A DNA stretch of 64,000 nucleotides from Virgibacillus_R byunsanensis (GTDB lineage: Bacteria > Bacillota > Bacilli > Bacillales > Amphibacillaceae). The DNA lies in NCBI RefSeq assembly GCF_042675965.1, contig NZ_JBHTKJ010000016.1, forward strand, positions 74,798 to 138,797. Direction: 5' to 3'. The stretch's first letter is position 1. Every line of letters starts with the position of its first letter. This document shows positions 8,884-17,507 of this stretch, piece by piece. A program made the translations under genes and the position numbers. Under the pieces are notes generated by a model. It saw only the letters and a list, made by a program, of their open reading frames with translations, was not told where the DNA came from and searched no databases.

Positions 8884-9592
8884 CTTGAAAAATGACCTCC
8901 CTTAGAATTTTAAAGCACAAAAACATTCAGTGCCTCAAGCAAATTTTTAAATTTACTTTTTCTCTTTTTATGACTTTTCTACTACGTAAAATGCACCTCA
9001 GTGACGCCAAAAAATCTATCCCTGAAGTGTCGTTACGATTCAATCAATCATATTATATATGTTATATCTAATTATAATTCTTCTCAAATGCAATATATTT
9101 TGATAATTTGGAATATAGCTCTATAAATTAGCCCTAATTAAATCCTGCTAGGACATGCAAAAGTATACTTGTATATAGTATGGTTTACTCCAAAATCCTT
9201 AAAAAACGTTATATTTCACGGTTTTTCTTACAAAAATTTACAGATGTATGTATTTAGTTGAATAATAGTATAGAAGCCTCACTAGTCAAAACACATAAAA
9301 ATAAGTACGGTATTCATAGTTAAGTAGCTTTAATAAAAAAATATGAATTATTTCAAGGAGAAGTTATATAAGTCGAGGGAAACTCGAATGGATTACTTTA
9401 CTAGATTTGTTCAGATAAACAATGATTACCAAAATATTCACTTAGCAGAGCTTAAAGGTTTGATAAAGGTGGTAATCGTTTCTGTATCAAATCATACTAG
9501 GAGAGATTTCTTTAAACAAAAAGAATGGGGAAATCCGAGGGTGACGAGGTTTATATGTTAAACTTAATATAAGTATTATAGTTTTTAACAAA
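8884..9592. other. Non-coding interval upstream of ehuB
   Basis: AT-rich interval holding the ehuB leader and promoter; several TATA-rich tracts exist at 9050-9180 but no single promoter stands out. A 72-codon open frame at 9343-9561 (+) has no ribosome site, and I do not recognise its product, so it is not called as a gene. Confidence 0.5.
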
Positions 9593-9992
9593 GGCTGTTT
9601 TCGCACGCATTGTTGCTTTTTCATCTAGTTGATATATAATGCGACGTAACAGCAACGTCGTGATTTCCGCTCCGGGCAGTCGCTTTCCGCGGGCGGCTGG
9701 TGAGCGACCACGTGCTGAAGCACTTTGGTGTCTCACCTATGCCTATCTTCCCGCAGGACAAGAAAGGCTAAGAAAGCGACACATCGCACGCCGGAGCTTT
9801 CCTTGTCCTGCGGGAAAGTGAAGACGCTACAGACCCCACAGGGATCCGTCTTTGCGAGCGAGGAGGCTCAGCGCGAGCCCGCGGAAAGCGTAGTATTTTC
9901 CGCAGCGGTAGCAGAGCATTGATCGTGCTCTCAAGTTATGTCGCAATATAAATCTATTCTCTTTAAAAGCAACAAACTTTACGAAAACAGCT
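9593..9992. mobile_element. 400-bp GC-rich palindromic element, copy A
   Basis: The ends are inverted repeats: GGCTGTTTTCG at 9593 and CGAAAACAGC at 9982. Each end is followed by a subterminal block: TTGTTGCTTTT then TGCGACGTAAC on the left, and the complementary order on the right. The interior is much richer in G+C than the surroundings and contains long imperfect palindromes (CCGCAGGACAAG with CTTGTCCTGCGG). No open frame looks real. Copy B at 57652 is the same element in reverse orientation; partial copies lie at 28721 and 63655. It is probably a non-autonomous, MITE-like repeat, though no transposase is present. Confidence 0.75.
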
Positions 9993-10052
9993 TTAACAAT
10001 TAAGACTTAGCTTATCTTAGCTCACTCTAATATTATGTATAGGAGTTTTACT

Positions 10053-10211
10053 ATGTTATTTTATATTATTCTATCAATAGCTATTATGTTAGTCGTCCTT
10101 TTATTATCATTATTCACTATTTCAAAAGGATACGCATATAAGCATACAGTTGATCCCTTACCAGATGAACAAGAGGATAAAAATGACACCGACATTAAAG
10201 AAAATTACTAA
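10053..10211 (+). CDS. ytzI: YtzI-like small membrane protein
   Basis: A 52-residue protein with one N-terminal membrane helix (about residues 3-23) followed by TISKGYAYKHTVDPLP and a charged tail. This matches my recollection of the Bacillus YtzI family, whose function is unknown. ATG 10053 lies 7 bases after AGGAG, and a good terminator follows at once, so this is a self-contained gene. It is shorter than usual ORF-calling cut-offs. Confidence 0.78.
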   Translation: MLFYIILSIAIMLVVLLLSLFTISKGYAYKHTVDPLPDEQEDKNDTDIKENY

Positions 10212-10212
10212 T

Positions 10213-10258
10213 AAAAAATGACAAGTCTGCAATTATAGTGCTGATTTGTCATTTTTTA
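10213..10258 (+). terminator. Terminator after ytzI
   Basis: The AAAAAATGACAA arm pairs with TTGTCATTTTTT across a 17-base loop; the T run lies in the second arm. Confidence 0.8.
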
Positions 10259-10265
10259 AAAGTAA

Positions 10266-10348
10266 CGATAGTATAAAACTTTCTTATCTACATAAGTGCA
10301 ACTTTGTCTTTCGCCATTAAGGCTTGGCAATAAGCCAAATTTTTTAAT
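10266..10348. repeat. Structured dispersed repeat, copy 2 (degenerate left hairpin)
   Basis: It retains GTATAAAACTTTCTTATCTAC, the CATAAGTGCAACT linker and hairpin 2 (TTCGCCATTAAGGCTTGGCAA), but the left arm of hairpin 1 is eroded. It lies directly beside the decayed ehuB end, just as copy 1 lies beside the intact ehuB. Confidence 0.75.
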
Positions 10349-10358
10349 GATCTATATA

Positions 10359-10463
10359 CTATACTTCACCATTACAAAGCATTTCTTCTGTAATGTCAGG
10401 CACCACTTTATGCATCTCTTCAACAAATCCATTAGCTTATAGTAGTTCAGAAACAGCTTAGTG
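10359..10463 (-). pseudogene. Decayed C-terminal end of a second ehuB
   Basis: Read leftward from about 10463 to the TAG at 10359, one frame gives AVSELL, a stop, then ANGFVEEMHKVVPDITEEM and LCNGEV. The intact EhuB ends TVAELLEANSFSEEMNAV, then PSDITTEKVCGGNV. The match is collinear to the stop codon, with one internal nonsense codon and no start. Only about 34 codons remain, abutting the end of the dioxygenase gene. Together with the neighbouring repeat it indicates an old duplication of the ehuB 3' end. Confidence 0.75.
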
Positions 10464-11435
10464 TGATCTTTTTGTGTCTAATGGTTTTAACTTTGCTTCA
10501 ATTTTATCTCGCTGATCTTCAAAAAACGGCGGTAATGCTAACGACTCTCCTAAATGTTCGATATCTTCATCTGTCGCAAATCCAGGGCCGTCTGTAGCTA
10601 ACTCAAAGAGAATGCCATTGGGTTCTCTGAAATATAGGGACTTGAAATAAAAACGATCGACTAATCCAGAGTTGGGTAAACGTAGTTCCTGTAAACGATC
10701 TTTCCATTTAGATAACTCTTCTTCATTATCAACCCGGAAAGCAACGTGGTGAACACTTCCGCGGCCAGGACGTTCTGGTTGTAAATCGTTTCTTACTTCC
10801 AAATGAACCTCAGCACCTGTTCCACCCTCTGCTGTAGCAAATACCATAATGTCCTCCTGAGAGGTTATCGAAGAAGGGTAACTACCGACCTGTTTAAAGG
10901 TTAAAAGTTTTGTTAGTATGGTGATGGTTGGTGTTGGATCTTTTACTGTTAACTTAGTGGGACCAAGCCCAATGATTCCGTTTTCCATAGGAACACTGCT
11001 ATGATCCCATGGTTTTCCTCCCTTAACACCTATGTTCGTTTCATCTGAAACAAGCGTTAATCGCTGACCCTCGGGATCACGAAAATGTATGACACTTCTA
11101 TTTCCATCTTTTGTAATCCCATCGTGATCCACGTTGTATTCATGAAGTCTGTCCTGCCAGTATGTTAGAGCAGCATCGTTTGGAACGCGTAAAGAGGTGC
11201 CTGAGATACTGCTGATTCCCTGATAGGTTGAACCTGCATGTGGAATCTCAAAAAACGTTAAGTCTGTTCCCGGGTTACCCACCTCATCTGCATAAAACAA
11301 ATGATAAACAGATGTGTCATCTTGATTAACTGTCTTTTTAACAAGTCTCATGCCTAAAACTTCTGTATAGAAATGGTAATTTCCCTTTGCGTCTGCTGTA
11401 ATGGCGGATACATGATGGATACCTTTTATTTGCAT
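10458..11435 (-). CDS. Ring-cleaving dioxygenase, VOC superfamily (MhqA/MhqO type)
   Basis: A 325-residue protein with two vicinal-oxygen-chelate modules. The first begins IKGIHHVSAITADAKGNYHFY; the second carries VHHVAFRVDNEEE near residue 215 and FREPNGILFELATDGPGF near 264. His and Glu residues in these motifs are the usual metal ligands. Bacillus homologues (MhqA, MhqE, MhqO) protect against quinones and are MhqR-controlled; which one this matches cannot be decided by eye. Its last two codons run into the ehuB remnant. ATG 11435 follows AGGAGGAG. Confidence 0.85.
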   Translation of the reverse strand: MQIKGIHHVSAITADAKGNYHFYTEVLGMRLVKKTVNQDDTSVYHLFYADEVGNPGTDLTFFEIPHAGSTYQGISSISGTSLRVPNDAALTYWQDRLHEYNVDHDGITKDGNRSVIHFRDPEGQRLTLVSDETNIGVKGGKPWDHSSVPMENGIIGLGPTKLTVKDPTPTITILTKLLTFKQVGSYPSSITSQEDIMVFATAEGGTGAEVHLEVRNDLQPERPGRGSVHHVAFRVDNEEELSKWKDRLQELRLPNSGLVDRFYFKSLYFREPNGILFELATDGPGFATDEDIEHLGESLALPPFFEDQRDKIEAKLKPLDTKRSH

Positions 11436-11507
11436 AATTACTCCTCCTGTGACTTTTATCTCGTTCTAAGTATAAATTTAACTGTGAATAGAGTCTATTT
11501 GTTTGTT

Positions 11508-12074
11508 TTATTCCTTATTTTCCTCATAGCTTGGTCTTAGTCCTCTTTTAAGCTGATTAATACTTAATCCAAAGTCCATCTGTAAATGTGGGTAATCTTT
11601 AAAATTGTTCCAGTCTCCGCCCCATTCAAATCCTAGATTCTTAGCAAGTTCAGCTACTTCAAACCAGTCAGATTCACCGTTTCCGTTTCCATCATATTGC
11701 GTATCCCATATCATTTCTCCGTTTTCGTCTTGTAGGGTATAATCGATGGCTAGACCATAATTATGATAAGATTCACCACCTCTAGCATACGTTACAATGT
11801 CTCCTTGTTTTGATCTTCCTTGAGCATATAATTCGTTTTGCCTTCTGATTGAACGTGTCTTTTCTATAATAACAACTTCTATATCTAAATTGGAGGCTTG
11901 TTCAAGAAGAATATCCTTTTTCTCTTCTACCAATGGATGCAGTTCTATTGGTATTGGAGCATCTTCTCCTAAATCCATATATTGATCTTCTAATCGGTTA
12001 TATAAAACAAAAATGATTACGATGAAAATAATCACTGTAATCCATGCAAGAATGTCTTTTTTTAGTTTATTCAT
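11508..12074 (-). CDS. cwlK: L-alanyl-D-glutamate / D-Ala-D-Ala peptidase, M15 family (CwlK-like)
   Basis: A 188-residue wall hydrolase with an N-terminal signal or membrane helix (about residues 8-25) and a VanY-like M15 domain. The zinc site is visible as ARGGESYHNYGLAIDYTL (His and Asp) and, near the C-terminus, DYPHLQMDFG (His). The WFEVAELAKNLGFEWGGDW segment is typical of CwlK. It probably cleaves peptide cross-bridges or stems in peptidoglycan outside the membrane. It is a single leftward gene with ATG 12074 after AAGGAG. Confidence 0.88.
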   Translation of the reverse strand: MNKLKKDILAWITVIIFIVIIFVLYNRLEDQYMDLGEDAPIPIELHPLVEEKKDILLEQASNLDIEVVIIEKTRSIRRQNELYAQGRSKQGDIVTYARGGESYHNYGLAIDYTLQDENGEMIWDTQYDGNGNGESDWFEVAELAKNLGFEWGGDWNNFKDYPHLQMDFGLSINQLKRGLRPSYEENKE

Positions 12075-12344
12075 GCAGCAAGTGCTCCTTTTCTACAGGT
12101 GGGTATTAGTAGTTATTATATCATGTAGATGGGGTAAACCTCGAAGGTGAATTTTTGAAATTTTTTCATTTATACAATCGATGGAAGTTGTAAAAAAGGG
12201 ATGTTTAAAAAATATATAATTATTTTTGTATTCACAATTATCACTTTTAGTATTGTATAGTTAATAATAGAGATGAGACGGTATTCAGTTTGGGGTACTA
12301 CTCTTAGGAGATCTACAGTAAAATAAGCTTGAGGGAGGGAGTAC

Positions 12345-12968
12345 ATGTACGTATTAATGGTGATTGTCATTGGATATTTGTTTGGATGTCTTCATGGTTC
12401 ACAGCTGGTTAGCAAGCTTAAGAGTGTTGATATTAAAAACACTGGTGTAAAAAACCCTGGTGCTTCCAATACAACCATACTGCTGGGATGGAAATATGGT
12501 GCTTTAGTTGCGCTGATTGATATCTTTAAAGCAACTTTATCGATATTATTAGTAGTATATATTTTAAATGAAAGTGGAGTTGTCGGCGAAACACAAACCA
12601 TGCTCATCTACATCAATGCTCTATTTATCATACTAGGACATAACTACCCACTGACAATGAGATTTAGTGGAGGAAAAGGCACAGCTTCACTTGTTGGGGT
12701 TTTAATTGCAATTGACTGGAAAATTGCTTTAATCAGTATAGGGATTTTATTGTTATTTACGTTGACGACTGATTATCTAGTAGTTGGGGTACTATTTATG
12801 TATCTATCCTTTTTAATTACAACTTATTATTTCTTTGGAATTGAACCAACAATGATAGTCGTACTTTTATCAGTGCTTAGTATCATGAAGCATCTCGAAA
12901 ACTATAAACGGATATTGAAAAAAGAAGAAACGAAATTATCAAGTTTATTTCGAAAAGGAGCAGAATAA
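12345..12968 (+). CDS. Glycerol-3-phosphate acyltransferase (PlsY) family membrane protein
   Basis: A 207-residue multi-pass protein. It carries the PlsY motifs GYLFGCLHGSQLVSKL near the N-terminus (the family has GS-IP here), GVKNPGASNT near residue 36 and HNYPLTMRFSGGKGTAS near residue 98. PlsY transfers acyl from acyl-phosphate to glycerol 3-phosphate. The first motif deviates from the usual GSIP, so this may be a PlsY paralogue rather than the main enzyme. ATG 12345 follows GAGGGAGG. The DUF456 gene follows 31 bases later. Confidence 0.8.
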   Translation: MYVLMVIVIGYLFGCLHGSQLVSKLKSVDIKNTGVKNPGASNTTILLGWKYGALVALIDIFKATLSILLVVYILNESGVVGETQTMLIYINALFIILGHNYPLTMRFSGGKGTASLVGVLIAIDWKIALISIGILLLFTLTTDYLVVGVLFMYLSFLITTYYFFGIEPTMIVVLLSVLSIMKHLENYKRILKKEETKLSSLFRKGAE

Positions 12969-12999
12969 CCTTTCTGAATTGAAATGAATGGAGGAAAAC

Positions 13000-13485
13000 A
13001 TGCTTGATATTATTAGTTGGATTATTATAGTAGCTTTATTTTTGTTAAGTTTTGTTGGAATTATATTTCCAATTATCCCATCAGTTCTTGTGCTATGGGT
13101 AGGTTTTATACTATATCACTTTGTCATAAACGGTACCGAACTGGATTTTGTTTTTTGGGCTGTTATGGTTGTGTTCACTGTCATTCTTATTGTCTCAGAT
13201 ATTATTGCTAATAGTTATTTTGTGAAAAAGTTTGGTGGGAGTAAATGGGGTGAGCGTGGTGCTGCCGTTGCTGTAATTGTTGGATCATTTATTATACCAC
13301 CGTTTGGAATTATAATCGTACCTTTTATAACGGTTATTCTAATTGAAATGTATCAAAAACGTACGACAAAGGAAGCAATGCAAGCATCTATAGGATCATT
13401 AATTGGATTCTTGAGCGGAGTGGTAGCAAAAGTTATTATTCAACTTGTAATGATTAGTTGGTTCTTTGTCGTAATACTATTTTAA
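13000..13485 (+). CDS. DUF456 membrane protein
   Basis: A 161-residue hydrophobic protein of the DUF456 (YqgC-like) family, with about four membrane helices and the family pattern GIIFPIIPSVLVLWVGFILY near the N-terminus and KKFGGSKWGERGAAVA in the middle. Function is unknown. ATG 13000 follows GGAGG at a good distance; the in-frame ATG at 12988 overlaps that site and is less likely. It probably shares a transcript with the PlsY-like gene. Confidence 0.82.
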   Translation: MLDIISWIIIVALFLLSFVGIIFPIIPSVLVLWVGFILYHFVINGTELDFVFWAVMVVFTVILIVSDIIANSYFVKKFGGSKWGERGAAVAVIVGSFIIPPFGIIIVPFITVILIEMYQKRTTKEAMQASIGSLIGFLSGVVAKVIIQLVMISWFFVVILF

Positions 13486-13504
13486 AGAGAAAGGATTTAA
13501 TAAC

Positions 13505-14341
13505 ATGAGTCTTCCACCAAGAGTTATGACAATAGCAGGATCAGCAGCTGGTGGTAGTGCTGGGATTCAAGCGGATTTAAAAACGTTTCAGGAATTAGAT
13601 GTCTATGGTATGAGTGTTATTACCGCCATAGTTAGCAGACACCCAATCACCAGCAAAAATGTTCATGCCCAGACTATGGAGGCTATCGAAGCGCAATTCG
13701 CCACGGCAATGAAGCAAGTTGGAGTCGATGGACTCAAAACGGGAATGTTATTTTCTAAATCTGTGATTGAAAGAACTGCTGAGTTGATCCAACAAACTTC
13801 CATTCAACATATAGTTGTTGATCCAGTTATGGTAGGGAAAATGGATTCAAAGCTTCTAGAAGATGATGCCATTACTATGCTAAAAGATAAGTTAATTCCT
13901 TTAGCGACAATAATAACGCCTAATGTACCTGAAGCATCACTCTTATTAGATGGCCGAACGATAGACAATATAGATGATTTAAAAACAGCGGCGGTTGACT
14001 TGTATCAACTAGGTTCAGACTATGTGCTGGCAAAAGGCGGACGTTTAAAGGGACCGGCAATAGATGTATTATATGATGGAACAAAATCTATCCTGCTTGA
14101 ATCGCCACGTATTGATACAATAAATACAAGTGGTGCAGGGTGTACGTATTCAGCGGCGATTGCTGCCTATTTGGTAAAAGGTAAGCCTGTAAGAGAAGCG
14201 GTTCACTTGGCAAAAGGTTTTGTCACAACAGCAATTCAGCATGGGTTTTCCTATACGGAAATAGTTGGCCCAACGTATCATGCGGCAATGCGAAACAGGG
14301 GTATTGCCCATGAGATTAAACTATCTTATTGGAGGGATTAA
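13505..14341 (+). CDS. pdxK: Pyridoxal/pyridoxine/hydroxymethylpyrimidine kinase
   Basis: A 278-residue ribokinase-fold kinase. It opens MTIAGSAAGGSAGIQADLKTF, has VVDPVMVG near residue 105, ITPNVPEASLL near 137 and the anion hole/base motif INTSGAGCTYSAAIAAYL near 204; the usual base Asp of GTGD is here the Cys of GAGC, as in the Bacillus PdxK (ThiD2) group. It phosphorylates pyridoxal for PLP salvage. It overlaps no gene but ends two bases before pncA starts, so both cofactor-salvage genes probably form an operon. Confidence 0.87.
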   Translation: MSLPPRVMTIAGSAAGGSAGIQADLKTFQELDVYGMSVITAIVSRHPITSKNVHAQTMEAIEAQFATAMKQVGVDGLKTGMLFSKSVIERTAELIQQTSIQHIVVDPVMVGKMDSKLLEDDAITMLKDKLIPLATIITPNVPEASLLLDGRTIDNIDDLKTAAVDLYQLGSDYVLAKGGRLKGPAIDVLYDGTKSILLESPRIDTINTSGAGCTYSAAIAAYLVKGKPVREAVHLAKGFVTTAIQHGFSYTEIVGPTYHAAMRNRGIAHEIKLSYWRD

Positions 14342-14343
14342 GA

Positions 14344-14895
14344 ATGGGGAAGCGAGCATTAATTAATGTAGATTATACCAACGATTTTGTAGCAACAGAT
14401 GGAATGCTGACATGTGGAGAACCAGGACAAGATATTGAAGGAAACATTGTATCGATTACCAATGAGTTTTTAGAAGTTGGTGATTATGTAGTTTTCGCAA
14501 TCGATGCACATGAAAAGGATGATAAATTTCATCCAGAAACGAAATTATTTCCACCGCATAATATCAAGGGGACTCCAGGACGTGATTTGTACGGTGAACT
14601 AGCGGATGTGTATGAAGGAAACAAAGAGAAAGAAAATGTCTATTACTTTGATAAAACGCGCTACAGTGCATTTGCAGGCACAGATTTAGAAATTAAATTA
14701 CGTGAACGCGAGATTGACGAAGTTCATTTAGTAGGTGTTTGTACAGATATTTGTGTATTGCATACCGCTGTAGATGCATATAACAAAGGTTTTAAAATAG
14801 TGGTACATCAAAATGCGGTAGCAAGCTTTAATGCTCGTGGGCATGAATGGGCTCTAGGTCACTTTACAAATACTCTAGGTGCGAAAGTAATTTAA
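14344..14895 (+). CDS. pncA: Nicotinamidase
   Basis: PncA deamidates nicotinamide to nicotinate for NAD salvage. The 183-residue protein shows the expected catalytic triad Asp10 (NVDYTNDF), Lys104 (FDKTRYS) and Cys137 (GVCTDICV), and metal ligands Asp54, His56 and His63. The start at ATG 14344 lies behind GGAGGG, which overlaps the end of pdxK; TTG 14329 would precede that site. The sequence closely resembles Bacillus PncA as I recall it. Confidence 0.92.
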   Translation: MGKRALINVDYTNDFVATDGMLTCGEPGQDIEGNIVSITNEFLEVGDYVVFAIDAHEKDDKFHPETKLFPPHNIKGTPGRDLYGELADVYEGNKEKENVYYFDKTRYSAFAGTDLEIKLREREIDEVHLVGVCTDICVLHTAVDAYNKGFKIVVHQNAVASFNARGHEWALGHFTNTLGAKVI

Positions 14896-14899
14896 ATGA

Positions 14900-14941
14900 A
14901 AAGCTTGTAGTAAACGGATCCGTTGCTACAAGCTATTTTGT
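14900..14941 (+). terminator. Terminator after pncA
   Basis: AGCTTGTAG pairs with CTACAAGCT, with an inner AACGGATCCGTT palindrome extending the stem, followed by ATTTTG. Confidence 0.7.
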
Positions 14942-14944
14942 AGT

Positions 14945-15270
14945 CTAGGAAATTATAAAATTAGGAGCCTGTGGATAATTTATTTACTGCTTAAGCCACG
15001 TCCAGCTCCGACGTACAGGACGTACTAGTGCCGATGACGCCACAGGACGTGGCGTTTTCATCGGCCAGCGCCCGTGCTGTTAGTGGGCTTCCTGATCCTC
15101 CTTACGATAAGTCAACATCGAATCGCTACCGCTCTTCGTGTTTCCTTTATCTCATGCGAATTTGGAAGATCGACTAACTTCGCCGCTTTGCGCGGCAACG
15201 TCGACCCACCCGCGATGCGCGGGCGCAGCCCATACGTCGCTAAACGGGCGCTTGCGCTTTTGTTCATTAG
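14945..15270. repeat. CCACGTC...GCGCTT dispersed repeat, longest copy
   Basis: It starts near TAGGAAATTATAAAATTAGG, contains GCCACGTCCAGCTCCGACG at about 14996 and ends GCGCTTGCGCTTTTGTTCA at about 15268. A related copy lies at 23236-23401 and its right end again at 24018-24070. The interior is GC-rich with several inverted segments. An 83-codon open frame in it (15074-15325) lacks a ribosome site and is rejected. Confidence 0.6.
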
Positions 15271-15436
15271 GATGTACTTATTCATTGTTCATAACTTTAT
15301 CTTCAGCAAAATGAAGTCCAAATGATACAACACTAAGTTGAACCATTTTACAAGGCATTAGGATTTGAATTTACAGGACACGTGGTTGATGGGGAGATAA
15401 GTTCTCCACATACGAAAAACCACTGATAGATAAGGC

Positions 15437-15465
15437 TTGACTTTACTTTCACATCCATATATATT
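15437..15465 (+). promoter_or_regulatory. Promoter of the proS leader
   Basis: TTGACT at 15437-15442 and TATATT at 15460-15465 with a 17-base spacer, placing the transcript start at about 15472, just ahead of the T-box leader. Confidence 0.6.
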
Positions 15466-15471
15466 TAGAAA

Positions 15472-15735
15472 TATAATACATGAAACGTTGAAAAGGATTA
15501 GTACATTTTGACCGTCTTTTATAGAGAGGAAATGGATGCTGAAAATTTCCAAAGACATAAAATGGAACCTGCCTTCCGAGTTCGCCATCAGAAAAGCATT
15601 TCTGCTGTAAGATGTGCGCGGTGATCAACCGTTATTATGCCAAGTGTACAAGGGCTAAACTTAGTCTTGTAAACAAGGGTGGTACCACCAACCTCGGTCC
15701 CTTTTCGGATGGAGGATTTTTTGTGTTCTGTTAAT
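15472..15735 (+). ncRNA. T-box riboswitch, proline specifier (CCU)
   Basis: The leader has the T-box sequence AAGGGTGGTACC at 15675-15686, then a terminator stem (CCTCGGTCC with GGATGGAGG) ending in TTTTTT at about 15716-15721. Upstream, Stem I shows AGTA, AGAGAG and GCTG elements and a specifier region GAACCTGCCTTCCGAG in which CCT at 15568-15570 is a proline codon. Uncharged tRNA-Pro should pair with CCU and, through its acceptor end, the T-box, favouring the antiterminator and expression of proS. Confidence 0.88.
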
Positions 15736-15763
15736 AATAAATTTAAATAAAGAGGTGTTTAGT

Positions 15764-17203
15764 ATGGGTAAAAAAAATAAGCAGTTTGTTGAAAAAATTA
15801 CCGCTATGGAAGATGATTTCGCACAATGGTATACAGATGTCGTAAAACAAGCAGATTTAGTTGATTATGGTCCAGTACGCGGAACGATGATTATTAAGCC
15901 TGAAGGTTTCGCAATATGGGAAAACATTCGTGATGAATTGGATCGCCAAATTAAAGCAACTGGTCATTCGAATGTATCGTTTCCCTTATTTATACCGGAA
16001 AGCCTACTGCAAAAGGAAAAGGACCATGTCGAGGGGTTCGCACCTGAAGTGGCATGGGTAACACACGGTGGGGAAGAAGAACTAAGTGAGCGCCTAGTTG
16101 TTCGACCAACATCTGAAGCACTTTTTTGTGAATATTATTCCAAAAATATTCACTCTTACCGCGACCTTCCAATGCTTTATAATCAGTGGAGTAATGTAGT
16201 TCGTTGGGAAAAAACCACTCGTCCATTCCTACGCTCACTAGAATTTTTATGGCAAGAGGGACATACCGCGCACGCAACATATGAAGATGCTGCAGAAGAA
16301 ACGGAAAGAATGCTCGGTGTATATGCAGATGTTGTTGAGAACTATTTAGCAATCCCAGTAATTCATGGACGTAAAACAGAAAAAGAAAAGTTTGCTGGAG
16401 CAAAGTACACATTGACAATTGAAAGCTTAATGCATGATGGTAAAGCATTACAATCTGGAACTTCCCACCATTTCGGCTCGGGATTTGCAGAAGCATTTGA
16501 TATTACGTATCTAGATGAAAATGGGGACCAACAATATGTACATCAAACCTCTTGGGGAATTACTACACGATTAATCGGTGCATTAATTATGGTCCATGGG
16601 GACAACCGTGGACTTGTTGTTCCGCCGCGCATAGCACCAACACAGGCAATGATTGTACCAATAGCACAACATAAAGAAGGTGTGTTGGATCATGCGTATG
16701 ATTTACGTGATCGCTTAAAAGATATCGCTCGAGTAAATATTGATCCAAGTGATAAAATGCCAGGTTGGAAATTCAATGAGTATGAAATGAAAGGTATTCC
16801 AGTTCGTATTGAAATGGGACCAAAGGATATTGAAAAAGAACAAGTAGTACTAGTACGCCGGGATACAGGTGAAAAAGAATTCGTGGCACTTAATGAGCTA
16901 GAGGAACGTTTACCTATATTATTAGAGGAAATTCAACAGAACCTGTATAATAAAGCACTTGAGCATAGAAATGAAATGACTACTGTTGTAACGGATATGG
17001 AAGAATTCAAACAAACGCTTGATCAAAAAGCAGGATTCATAAAAGCTATGTGGTGTGGAGATCTTGCATGTGAAGAAAAGATTAAAGAAGAAACAACAGC
17101 AACATCTCGTTGTATTCCTTTTGAACAAGAAAAAGTAGCTGATTCGTGTGTATGCTGTGAGAAACAAGCTAAAGAATTAGTTTATTGGGCAAAAGCATAT
17201 TAA
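15764..17203 (+). CDS. proS: Prolyl-tRNA synthetase, archaeal/eukaryote-type
   Basis: Charges tRNA-Pro with proline. At about 479 residues it is the short archaeal/eukaryotic-type ProRS, lacking the inserted editing domain of the usual ~570-residue bacterial enzyme. Class II core segments are clear (FPLFIPESLLQKEKDH; RPTSEALFCEYYSKN; RWEKTTRPFLRSLEF; SHHFGSGFAEAFDI), and the C-terminal domain has a Cys-rich zinc region and ends in the typical WAKAY with terminal Tyr. ATG 15764 lies behind AGAGGTG. It is controlled by the T-box leader just upstream. A standard bacterial ProRS may exist elsewhere in the genome. Confidence 0.93.
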   Translation: MGKKNKQFVEKITAMEDDFAQWYTDVVKQADLVDYGPVRGTMIIKPEGFAIWENIRDELDRQIKATGHSNVSFPLFIPESLLQKEKDHVEGFAPEVAWVTHGGEEELSERLVVRPTSEALFCEYYSKNIHSYRDLPMLYNQWSNVVRWEKTTRPFLRSLEFLWQEGHTAHATYEDAAEETERMLGVYADVVENYLAIPVIHGRKTEKEKFAGAKYTLTIESLMHDGKALQSGTSHHFGSGFAEAFDITYLDENGDQQYVHQTSWGITTRLIGALIMVHGDNRGLVVPPRIAPTQAMIVPIAQHKEGVLDHAYDLRDRLKDIARVNIDPSDKMPGWKFNEYEMKGIPVRIEMGPKDIEKEQVVLVRRDTGEKEFVALNELEERLPILLEEIQQNLYNKALEHRNEMTTVVTDMEEFKQTLDQKAGFIKAMWCGDLACEEKIKEETTATSRCIPFEQEKVADSCVCCEKQAKELVYWAKAY

Positions 17204-17214
17204 TAGGTAATCAG

Positions 17215-17245
17215 CGGGAGCGCAGTATAAATGCGCTCCCTCTTC
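17215..17245 (+). terminator. Terminator after proS
   Basis: Perfect GGGAGCGCA / TGCGCTCCC stem with a 7-base loop, followed by TCTTCT. Confidence 0.85.
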
Positions 17246-17250
17246 TATTG

Positions 17251-17398
17251 GTGGATAAGAACGTATAAAACGTTCTTATCCACATAAGTGCAACTATAGC
17301 TTTCGCCATGAAGGCTTGCACTCCAAAGCATAAGGGCTTCTAAGAAAGCAAAGTACGCTTACTAAGAATCCCTTTAACGATAAGCCAAGTTTTCTAAT
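17251..17398. repeat. Structured dispersed repeat, copy 3 (long form)
   Basis: Hairpin 1 is a perfect GTGGATAAGAACGT / ACGTTCTTATCCAC stem in which both strands differ from other copies, i.e. compensatory changes. Hairpin 2 is split by an extra ~59-base block that forms its own AAGGG..TTCT / AGAA..CCCTT stem, also present in copy 4. Confidence 0.88.
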
Positions 17399-17507
17399 AA
17401 GCAAAAAATAGTTGATATAAATGTAAAAAACTATTGCCTTGGTTACGTGATTTGTGTTATAAATATACATAGTAATTAATAAATATACATCTTCAGTGGA
17501 GGAAAAC

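Noticed and set aside
9343..9561. 72-codon rightward open frame
   Set aside because: No ribosome site before ATG and no recognisable product; kept only as a note in the interval entry.
9639..9922. Two overlapping rightward frames in palindromic element A
   Set aside because: The frames arise from GC-rich palindromes without starts or family matches.
15074..15325. 83-codon rightward open frame
   Set aside because: It lies wholly in a GC-rich repeat, lacks a ribosome site and its translation matches nothing I know.
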